The notes beneath the pieces are model-generated. The model ran no database searches and was not told the DNA's origin. It saw nothing but the letters and a program-made list of their open reading frames with translations. From contig JADFXP010000004.1 in NCBI GenBank assembly GCA_015233465.1, positions 62,001 to 126,000 on the forward strand: DNA of 64,000 bases. Reading direction: 5' to 3'. The stretch is from Candidatus Magnetominusculus dajiuhuensis (GTDB lineage Bacteria; Nitrospirota; Thermodesulfovibrionia; Thermodesulfovibrionales; Magnetobacteriaceae). Within the stretch, counting starts at the first letter, position 1, and each line of letters opens with the position of its first letter. A program made the translations under genes and the position numbers. Of the stretch, positions 18,266 to 24,521 are shown one piece after another.

Positions 18266-19204
18266 ATGGAAAATAATATGAAAAAGAAAGCAGCCTCAAT
18301 TTCAATACTTTCAAATACTACTTTAATAATGTTAAAGATTTTTGCAGGTCTAATGAGCGGCAGTGTCAGTATTATTTCTGAGGCAATTCATAGTTCTATT
18401 GATCTTGTCGCTGCATTAATGGCATATTTCAGCATCAAACAGGCAGATAAGCCAGCAGATCATCTGCATCCATTTGGTCACGGAAAATATGAGAATCTAA
18501 GCGCATTTGCTGAATCTCTGCTTATCATAATTGCTGCTCTTTTTATTATATATGAGGCGGTTCTTCGCATGTTTTCAGGCAGCGGGCTTACTGGTACATC
18601 TTTTGCTATTATTGTTATGGCAATTTCTACTATGGTTAATTTTTTCGTTTCAAGATATTTATTTAAGATTGCAAAACTCACGGATTCTATGGCGCTTGAA
18701 GCTGATGGAAAGCATTTAAGCACAGATGTATACAGTTCGCTTGGTGTATTTATTGGATTAGCAATTGTAGCAATTACAGGATTTAAGATATTAGACTCTG
18801 TAACAGCGATTTTTATTGCCTGCTTTATATTGTATGAAGGCGTAGTTTTAACTAAAAATTCAATCGCAAATCTCCTTGATTCAGCCTTGCCTGAAGCAGA
18901 GGTTGATTTAATAAGAAATGTCCTTCAATCCCATAAAAAAGAAGTTAAAAGTTACGACCAGCTTAGGACAAGAAAGTCAGGCAGTCAAAGACATATTGAT
19001 GTGCATCTAGCGGTATGCCGTAATGAGACTATTGATAAGGTACATGGTACTATGGATTCCATTGAGGATGATCTTTCAGCTGCACTTCCAAATAGTTCTA
19101 TTATGATTCATCCAGAACCATGTATTCATCAATCTGAAAACTGCCAAAAGGAATGTCATTGGGACAATACAGATGCTATGGATAATATTTTAAAGGACAA
19201 TTAA
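18266..19204 (+). CDS. Cation diffusion facilitator family metal transporter
   Basis: A 312-residue CDF transporter exporting divalent metal ions (Zn, Fe, Mn or Co) in exchange for protons. Six membrane helices are followed by a cytoplasmic domain. Metal-site residues show as SEAIHSSIDLVAAL in helix 2 and EADGKHLSTDVYSSLG in helix 5 (D/H-x3-D patterns), with HPFGHGKYE between. The C-terminal end is Cys/His-rich (HPEPCIHQSENCQKECHW), possibly a metal sensor. A perfect TATAAT at 18254-18259 lies only 6 bases before the ATG with no ribosome site, which suggests a leaderless mRNA. The TatD fusion gene begins at the next base. Confidence 0.88.
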   Translation: MENNMKKKAASISILSNTTLIMLKIFAGLMSGSVSIISEAIHSSIDLVAALMAYFSIKQADKPADHLHPFGHGKYENLSAFAESLLIIIAALFIIYEAVLRMFSGSGLTGTSFAIIVMAISTMVNFFVSRYLFKIAKLTDSMALEADGKHLSTDVYSSLGVFIGLAIVAITGFKILDSVTAIFIACFILYEGVVLTKNSIANLLDSALPEAEVDLIRNVLQSHKKEVKSYDQLRTRKSGSQRHIDVHLAVCRNETIDKVHGTMDSIEDDLSAALPNSSIMIHPEPCIHQSENCQKECHWDNTDAMDNILKDN

Positions 19205-20563
19205 ATGATTGATACTCATTGTCATCTTGAGATGGATGCCTTTGATCATGATAGAGAGGCTGTTATAGAGAGGGCTTTTAATAGCGGTATGGAGGCTATG
19301 ATAACCATTGCCTCTGATGTTCAAAGCAATGTTAAGGCTATATCTCTTTCAGAATTATATCCAAAAATTTATGCCTCTGTAGGAATACACCCTCATGATG
19401 CAAGGTTTTTTAATGATGATATTTATACCCGACTGTTAGAGTACTCCAAAAAAGACAAGGTAGTTGCAATTGGCGAGACAGGGCTTGATTATCATTATGA
19501 AAATACAATTAAAGAAATACAGCGCAATGTATTTATTCGGCAGCTTGAGATTTCTATTGATACTGGACTTCCTGTAATAATACACTCAAGGGAGGCAGAG
19601 GTAGATACATTAAACATTCTCAAAGAATATAATATTAGCAAAGGTGTATTTCATTGTTTTTCAGGTGATATAAATATGGCAAGAGAGGTTTTATCACTTG
19701 GTCTCTATATCTCAATTCCAGGTATTATTACCTTTAAAAAGGCGCAGACATTGAGAGATGTCGCAAAGATGGTACCTGATGATATGCTCTTGGTTGAGAC
19801 AGATTCCCCATATCTTGCCCCAGTTCCATTTAGAGGAAAGAGAAATGAACCAGCATATGTTATACATACAATTAAGGCAGTTGCTGAGGTTCGTAATGTA
19901 AGCGTTGAAGATGTAATCAGACTCACCACACTTAATGCAAAGAGACTTTTTAAAATCTTAAATACAACAAACATCGGTGTCGTAACCTATAAGATCAGGG
20001 ATTCTCTATATCTAAATATAACCAATCGCTGTACTAATAAATGTTCATTTTGTATAAAATTTCAAAAAGATCATGTAAAGGGTCATAATCTTAGACTTAC
20101 TTCCGAACCCAAAGATGATGATATTATTAGAGAAATTGGCGACCCAACCATTTATAAAGAGATTGTATTTTGCGGTTATGGAGAGCCGACAATAAGGATT
20201 GATACCATTAAAACTGTTGCCTCATGGATAAAGTCAAAAGGAGGCAGGGTCAGGATTAATACAAATGGACATGGAAATATCATTCATAAACGAAATATCG
20301 CTGCTGAATTAAAAGGTTTGGTAGACACTCTATCAATATCACTTGATGCACAAGACTCTGTTACATATAATAGATTGTGTCTTCCAGTTTATGATAATGC
20401 CTTTGATGAGGTGATTGCGTTTATCAGAGAATCAGTCAAGTATATTCCAGAGGTTACAGCCACAGTGGTTAATGCAGAAGGGGTTGATGTTGAAGCATGT
20501 GAACGGCTTGCTAAAAATCTTGGTGCTGGGTTTAGATTAAGAAAGCTTGATGACGTTGGATGA
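19205..20563 (+). CDS. TatD-family nuclease fused to a radical SAM domain
   Basis: A 452-residue fusion. Residues 1-255 are a TatD-type metal-dependent hydrolase: IDTHCHLEMDAF, GETGLDYHYE, IIHSREAE, FHCFSGD and ETDSPYLAPVPFRGKRNEP are all intact. Residues about 260-452 are a radical SAM domain with CTNKCSFC and CGYGEPT, of the family usually encoded beside tatD (TatD-associated radical SAM). The enzymatic role of the radical SAM half is unknown. The start directly follows the stop of the CDF transporter. The final codons (RKLDDVG-stop) form the beginning of a 148-bp tandem repeat; the C-terminus itself looks complete. Confidence 0.88.
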   Translation: MIDTHCHLEMDAFDHDREAVIERAFNSGMEAMITIASDVQSNVKAISLSELYPKIYASVGIHPHDARFFNDDIYTRLLEYSKKDKVVAIGETGLDYHYENTIKEIQRNVFIRQLEISIDTGLPVIIHSREAEVDTLNILKEYNISKGVFHCFSGDINMAREVLSLGLYISIPGIITFKKAQTLRDVAKMVPDDMLLVETDSPYLAPVPFRGKRNEPAYVIHTIKAVAEVRNVSVEDVIRLTTLNAKRLFKILNTTNIGVVTYKIRDSLYLNITNRCTNKCSFCIKFQKDHVKGHNLRLTSEPKDDDIIREIGDPTIYKEIVFCGYGEPTIRIDTIKTVASWIKSKGGRVRINTNGHGNIIHKRNIAAELKGLVDTLSISLDAQDSVTYNRLCLPVYDNAFDEVIAFIRESVKYIPEVTATVVNAEGVDVEACERLAKNLGAGFRLRKLDDVG

Positions 20564-20864
20564 ATGAGGGGAACAGTGTCACAACAGTCACTTAGCAGAA
20601 TCAATTGCTTTTGTTTCGGCAGGAGTGTGAGGGCTGCAAGCCTTCGCAAACTTAAATTTCTTTCAAGATAGCGAAGCTATCTGATTAAGAAAGCTTGATG
20701 ACGTTGGATGAATGAGGGGAACAGTGTCACAACAGTCACTTAGCAGAATCAATTGCTTTAGTTTCGGCAGGAGTGTGAGGGCTGCAAGCCTTCGCAAACT
20801 TAAATTTCTTTCAAGATAGCGAAGCTATCTGATTAAGAAAGCTTGATGACGTTGGATGAATGAG
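20535..20864. repeat. 148-bp tandem direct repeat, 2.2 copies
   Basis: Two consecutive 148-base units (20535-20682 and 20683-20830) differ at one base, and a partial third copy of 34 bases follows (20831-20864). The first 34 bases of each unit are the last codons of the TatD-radical SAM gene plus a few bases; the other 114 bases are non-coding and contain a hairpin AGATAGC-GAA-GCTATCT. The third, partial copy forms the 3' end of the convergent DUF4416 gene. Confidence 0.9.
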
Positions 20865-21366
20865 CCATATTTCTTACATGATGAAAGATGTCTAATGTAG
20901 GAGTCTCTTTAAAGTCTGGATATGTAAAGAGGAGGGGCTGAAATTTTCCTTTAATATTTATAAGTGTAAGTTCAGCAAATATGCCTTTATCAAGGTATAT
21001 TCTATGGGAGTAGTTTTTTGTTGACGCAAGGACTACCTTTGCTAGTGTCATGTAGCCGGGGTCAATATTTATCCTTCTTTTACCGTCAATTGAAAATTGT
21101 TGTTCAATATTATTTGCAATAAGTTTAGAATCTGCAAGCCTTGATGGGTCATAAATTCCATCAAAAAATATAAACCGTCTTAGAATAGGCAGCCCAAGTT
21201 CTTCCTTATAGAAATTAGAGTGAGACCATGAAAGTGCTGGGGACTCGTAATATATCTCTCCAAACATATCTTTAAGGACAGGGATAGTTTGAGAATAGAC
21301 AAAGGTGTCTGAATATAATAACCCGCTAAAAAGAAGCCCGCGCTCTGGGTGTTTAGGGATTCCCAT
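20833..21366 (-). CDS. DUF4416 family protein
   Basis: A 177-residue protein of the DUF4416 family, recognised by the opening GLLFSGLLYSDTF, the middle NFYKEELGLPILRRF and the strongly conserved RINIDPGYMTLAKVVLAST followed by KNYSHRIYL and YPDFKE. The function of the family is not known. Its final ten residues (AHSSNVIKLS) are encoded by the partial third copy of the 148-bp repeat and are antisense to the TatD-fusion tail, so the native C-terminus was probably altered. It overlaps the TlpA-like gene upstream by 14 bases and is likely cotranscribed with it. Confidence 0.85.
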   Translation of the reverse strand: MGIPKHPERGLLFSGLLYSDTFVYSQTIPVLKDMFGEIYYESPALSWSHSNFYKEELGLPILRRFIFFDGIYDPSRLADSKLIANNIEQQFSIDGKRRINIDPGYMTLAKVVLASTKNYSHRIYLDKGIFAELTLINIKGKFQPLLFTYPDFKETPTLDIFHHVRNMAHSSNVIKLS

Positions 21367-21913
21367 TGATTATATCATCAATTAATTTCAGAGTTTGTTC
21401 ATCTGTCCAGTTTACTGGTCCTATGAATTTCTTGCGTAAGATGCCTTTTTTATCAATTATATAAGTCTCAGGAACGCCGGTTACTCCAAATATCTTTGCA
21501 GCATCGCTGTTTTTGTCCCCAAAGACTGGAAATGTATAACTATTTTTTTGCATAAACGCGTTGACAACTGCTGGGTCATCGTTATAGACAACTGTAATGA
21601 TTTTAAAATCTGTTGAAGTTGATTTCTTTTTATAGAGAGCTTCAATAGAAGGCGCTTCCTCAACACATGGCCCGCACCATGTTGCCCAGAAATTAAGGAA
21701 TATGACAGTCCCTTTAAGATCAGATAATTTAATGGGCTGATTAGCATCATTATAAAGTGTAAAATCAGGAACTTCCATATTTTCAGCGGCTTTATGTTCG
21801 ATAATAGGAGCATCAATGGGTTTAATTTGGGATTTAGAATTGATGCTAAATTCAAAGATAAAAATTAAACCAGACAGCAATATGATAGTTAGAAGTATTT
21901 TTACGATTCTCAT
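21353..21913 (-). CDS. TlpA/ResA-like thiol-disulfide oxidoreductase
   Basis: A 186-residue membrane-tethered thioredoxin-fold protein. One N-terminal hydrophobic segment (residues 5-22) anchors it, and the domain carries the redox motif WCGPC within FLNFWATWCGPCVEEAPS, plus the cis-Pro segment FGVTGVPETYIIDKKG. Such proteins work in the periplasm, most often reducing apocytochrome c for heme attachment or resolving disulfides. The organism has several c-type cytochromes in this window, which fits, but no ccm genes are adjacent. It is the first gene of a pair with DUF4416. Confidence 0.88.
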   Translation of the reverse strand: MRIVKILLTIILLSGLIFIFEFSINSKSQIKPIDAPIIEHKAAENMEVPDFTLYNDANQPIKLSDLKGTVIFLNFWATWCGPCVEEAPSIEALYKKKSTSTDFKIITVVYNDDPAVVNAFMQKNSYTFPVFGDKNSDAAKIFGVTGVPETYIIDKKGILRKKFIGPVNWTDEQTLKLIDDIINGNP

Positions 21914-22100
21914 TTTATGTGTTCCTTTATATATTAATTTTAATATTATAACAATTATTTATCATATTTTATCAACCTTTACGTTATTTTTATCAGAAAT
22001 AAAAGCACAATTAGTATTGACCTTGATAGTAGTATTCAAATATAGATGGGTTATTTTGATATTTTGTTCTTTATGAGTTTTTTAATTTAATAAGATTATG

Positions 22101-22418
22101 TCAATTTATAAACTTATTTGTCTTTTCATTTATCTTCGTTGATGTCTCATTTACAGCGTCTTTGAATGCCTTTCCTGCTGCAAACTTAGGTAGTTTTGAA
22201 GCTAATATCTTAACCTTTTCCCCAGAGTTTGGATTTCGTCTTTCAGTTTCTGAGCGTCCTGATAAAAAGAAAGATCCAAATCCTATCAGCATTACCTTTT
22301 GTCCGTCTTTTGCCGTAGTTATGATACTGTTAATTGCTGCTTCTATAACCTTTTCAGCATCTGAAATCGTAATATTCGCTGAAGAAGATATTTTAATTGC
22401 AAGTTCAGATTTAAGCAT
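22101..22418 (-). CDS. HU/IHF-family DNA-binding protein
   Basis: A 105-residue nucleoid protein. LKSELAIKISSSANITISDA is the dimerising helical start, and the beta-arm region IGFGSFFLSGRSETERRNPNSG carries the family signature with the intercalating Pro. KLPKFAAGKAFKDAV is the closing strand and helix. The tail is extended by about 12 polar residues. I start at ATG 22418 by alignment to the family; a TTG five codons upstream is possible. It follows the small Cys-rich gene at 22446 by 27 bases and may share the transcript from 23944. Confidence 0.85.
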   Translation of the reverse strand: MLKSELAIKISSSANITISDAEKVIEAAINSIITTAKDGQKVMLIGFGSFFLSGRSETERRNPNSGEKVKILASKLPKFAAGKAFKDAVNETSTKINEKTNKFIN

Positions 22419-22445
22419 TAGTCTATATTTCAATCCTATAATAGG

Positions 22446-22682
22446 TTATTTCCCAAATTTTTGTATGCAGGATATTTTATCTGAATCATTTATGGATACT
22501 TTTTGTAAATCTTCAGTGCCAGAAGATAAACAATTATTATTTAAGTAAAAATCGCAATCTTTATATCCATTTTTTGTATTGCAAAATAATGCCCTATGAT
22601 TAGGATTGATAAATTTGAATGTATATTCACAGGTATTATATTCAATCGCAATTGCAAATAGATAAGGACATTGTTGAGCCAT
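22446..22682 (-). CDS. Small Cys-rich hypothetical protein (78 aa)
   Basis: A 78-residue soluble protein with six cysteines (C5, C18, C34, C43, C51, C71), beginning MAQQCPYLFAIAIEY. It is preceded by a strong GGAGG site 7 bases before the ATG, so it is very likely expressed. Spacing of the cysteines suggests metal or cluster binding, but no known motif is exact. A CPYLFAI/CPFLLIA similarity to the 50-residue protein at 23792 suggests that the two small genes on either side of the PilZ gene belong together. Function unknown. Confidence 0.65.
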   Translation of the reverse strand: MAQQCPYLFAIAIEYNTCEYTFKFINPNHRALFCNTKNGYKDCDFYLNNNCLSSGTEDLQKVSINDSDKISCIQKFGK

Positions 22683-22735
22683 AATAATTCCTCCGTTTGT
22701 ACGATTTGAATTAAATGGAGCAGTCGTACAATATC

Positions 22736-23761
22736 TCAGGCTGCAATTAAATGCTTTTCAGTAGTATTTAGTAATATAATTATCCTTTGTGACATTTCAT
22801 CAATGCGTTTAATCAGTGAGTCAATTTGTTCTTTATTATATTTCTCTGGAGTTTCTTTAACAATATCAAATATAAATTTATGTAAATCTTCATGAACCGT
22901 TTCAAGCTGCTGCATCTCTTTAATATGACGGTACATTTGAAACCCCTCTGAATATAACCATTTTCCTAAATCTGATTCTTTTGCTGATATAAACTCTTTT
23001 TTCGATATGTCCTTACTTCCATAAATAAACATCATAAATCTGTTCATCCATACCGTATGTTTGATTACAGCAAGGTGAATGTTAAATTCCATAGGCAGGG
23101 CATCTAAATCTAAAAGATAGTCGTAAAATATGATTGAATCTTCTTCAGTCATTGATATAAACTCAAGGCCAAGCGTTGCTATATTATTATCCTTATTCAT
23201 ACTTCTTTGCTTACAGGCAATATTTATATTGTGCTTAGACCCAGGTAATTTTAGCGATAGGTTTATCTTTTCAGGCGAGAGTGAACACCTTAAGATAAAA
23301 TCATTGAGGTTTTTTCCAATCGTTTCTTTATTAGCTGATTCATCTACAACTGTGTTAAACCTGCATCCATTTTTGCTGATGTCCACAACTATACCTTTAA
23401 ACTCAACATCATAAAAAGATATTTTAGATGCAAATGAACATACCACCCTTTTATGAGACCTGACATTTTGTTCCTCTATCTTGTCAGGAAAGGAAAGAAA
23501 AATAAGTTTATCGGGATTATAGGTAATGTAAAATACCGATGTGATAAAGCCATATACTTTACCCTTATCTACGTATCTTACTGTTATTGGATGACCCTTA
23601 TATAATAAAGAGTGGAGATTTTGTAAGTTATGCGATTTATGTATCTTTATAATAATATATTCACCAGATTCCATACCTATAAAAGAAGATTTTATTCTAT
23701 TTAATCCGGTTTTGATCTCTATTATCAACTGTGAACCAATATCTAAGTCTATCGTTGCCAT
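22736..23761 (-). CDS. PilZ-domain c-di-GMP effector with C-terminal CZB-like domain
   Basis: A 341-residue protein. Residues 1-95 form a YcgR-type N-terminal beta domain. A PilZ domain follows, with the c-di-GMP signature R-x3-R in RSHKRVV and D-x-S-x2-G in DISKNGCRF, both intact. Residues about 225-335 resemble a chemoreceptor zinc-binding (CZB) domain: HLAVIKHTVWMNRF, SDLGKWLYSEG and ETVHEDLHKF. In CZB proteins the residue before x-LGKW is normally a zinc-binding Cys; here it is Ser. The ATG at 23761 has GGGAGA upstream and is preferred to an in-frame ATG nine codons earlier. Likely role: c-di-GMP dependent control of motility or surface behaviour. Confidence 0.85.
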   Translation of the reverse strand: MATIDLDIGSQLIIEIKTGLNRIKSSFIGMESGEYIIIKIHKSHNLQNLHSLLYKGHPITVRYVDKGKVYGFITSVFYITYNPDKLIFLSFPDKIEEQNVRSHKRVVCSFASKISFYDVEFKGIVVDISKNGCRFNTVVDESANKETIGKNLNDFILRCSLSPEKINLSLKLPGSKHNINIACKQRSMNKDNNIATLGLEFISMTEEDSIIFYDYLLDLDALPMEFNIHLAVIKHTVWMNRFMMFIYGSKDISKKEFISAKESDLGKWLYSEGFQMYRHIKEMQQLETVHEDLHKFIFDIVKETPEKYNKEQIDSLIKRIDEMSQRIIILLNTTEKHLIAA

Positions 23762-23791
23762 AGTTTCTCCCTTTGTCATAAGAAGCATTTA

Positions 23792-23944
23792 CTATTTCTT
23801 TGCGATTAATAGAAATGGACATTTTTCGTATCTGCTTGCTACTTTACAAACTTTTTCAACAAATTCTTCATACATCGCGATCGAGAGGTATTCACAAATA
23901 TTATGATTGTAATAATGAATACATGCCTGTTCAAATTCATTCAT
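23792..23944 (-). CDS. Small Cys-containing hypothetical protein (50 aa)
   Basis: A 50-residue protein read by hand, MNEFEQACIHYYNHNICEYL at its start, with four cysteines (C8, C17, C33, C42). A textbook GGAGGATTT lies just before the ATG (23942-23944) and the stop is 30 bases before the PilZ start, so it is probably the first gene of the PilZ operon. Four evenly placed cysteines could bind a metal. The closing CPFLLIAKK resembles the CPYLFAIAI of the 78-residue protein downstream of PilZ. No family is recognised. Confidence 0.65.
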   Translation of the reverse strand: MNEFEQACIHYYNHNICEYLSIAMYEEFVEKVCKVASRYEKCPFLLIAKK

Positions 23945-24054
23945 AAATCCTCCTTAATATTTACCATGCCTCCTCTATGCTCATTATAAATCAATTAAAT
24001 AGAATATTTAATCAGTAAAACTATGTATTTGTTGTAAGGAATAACTGTAGAATA

Positions 24055-24189
24055 TCAAATAAAAATATAATAGCTTATAGATAATATTGTTATAAGTGAT
24101 GCAAACACCAACGCTCCACATAATATAAATAACTGGTTAGGATTTTTTTCTATATATAGTTGAAAATTTGCATAAACACGATCTAACAT
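24055..24189 (-). CDS. Small membrane protein (44 aa)
   Basis: A 44-residue reading frame, found by hand, starting MLDRVYANFQLYIEKNPNQL, with one strong membrane segment (residues 20-42). GGAGGG precedes the ATG by 10 bases. Size and topology fit a small inner-membrane protein or regulator. It lies upstream of the small Cys protein and PilZ gene on the same strand. Coding status rests on the ribosome site and the sensible topology only. Confidence 0.45.
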   Translation of the reverse strand: MLDRVYANFQLYIEKNPNQLFILCGALVFASLITILSISYYIFI

Positions 24190-24521
24190 AACCTTTTACC
24201 CTCCTCTATGCTGCGTCCTTATTTGTTATTAATTCTGTAAGTTTATTGATGCACCCCCTCAGAGTCAAATATATAAGATACTTTCTGTTTTTCCTTTAAT
24301 AACATTTTAAAATATCTTAAAATAATAAAGAATCGGTAATCATATGTATTTATAGTAGGTATTTTTACCTACTGGAAAACAGTAAAATTCCCTATAGTAT
24401 TAATATTAAGAATAAGATTATGATTAAGTAATTCATATTTAGACCCTAATCCTGTCTTTTCCTTGATAATTAAAATGGAAGAGGCAGGGGATTTTTTATT
24501 TGGTAAATAAGATAAACAATT
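24190..24521. other. Intergenic region between divergent signalling genes
   Basis: 332 bases separating the small membrane gene from the HD-GYP sensor. It holds GGAGGG for the minus-strand gene, a dyad AGTAGGTA-TTTT-TACCTACT at 24354-24373 (possible operator or hairpin), an overlapping ACTG-GAAAA-CAGT, and a terminator-like hairpin at 24451-24497. No coding frame with a ribosome site was seen on the plus strand. Confidence 0.6.
24451..24497 (+). terminator. Terminator-like hairpin in the leader of the HD-GYP gene
   Basis: CCTGTCTTTTCC (24451-24462) pairs with GGAAGAGGCAGG (24477-24488) over 12 positions with two to three G-U pairs, followed by GGA and six T residues (24492-24497). It ends 24 bases before the ATG at 24522, and no plus-strand gene lies upstream. 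It could end a small RNA or act as an attenuator for the sensor gene. Confidence 0.55.

Noticed and set aside
20536-20864. Possible integron attC sites in the 148-bp repeat (a GTTGGAT matching GTTRRRY)
   Set aside because: No matching inverse core, no integrase gene and no gene cassettes.
24000-24521. c-di-GMP (GEMM) riboswitch before the HD-GYP or PilZ genes
   Set aside because: The conserved GEMM core bases and tetraloop receptor pattern are not found on either strand; the GCAAAC seen near 24100 lies inside a small coding frame.
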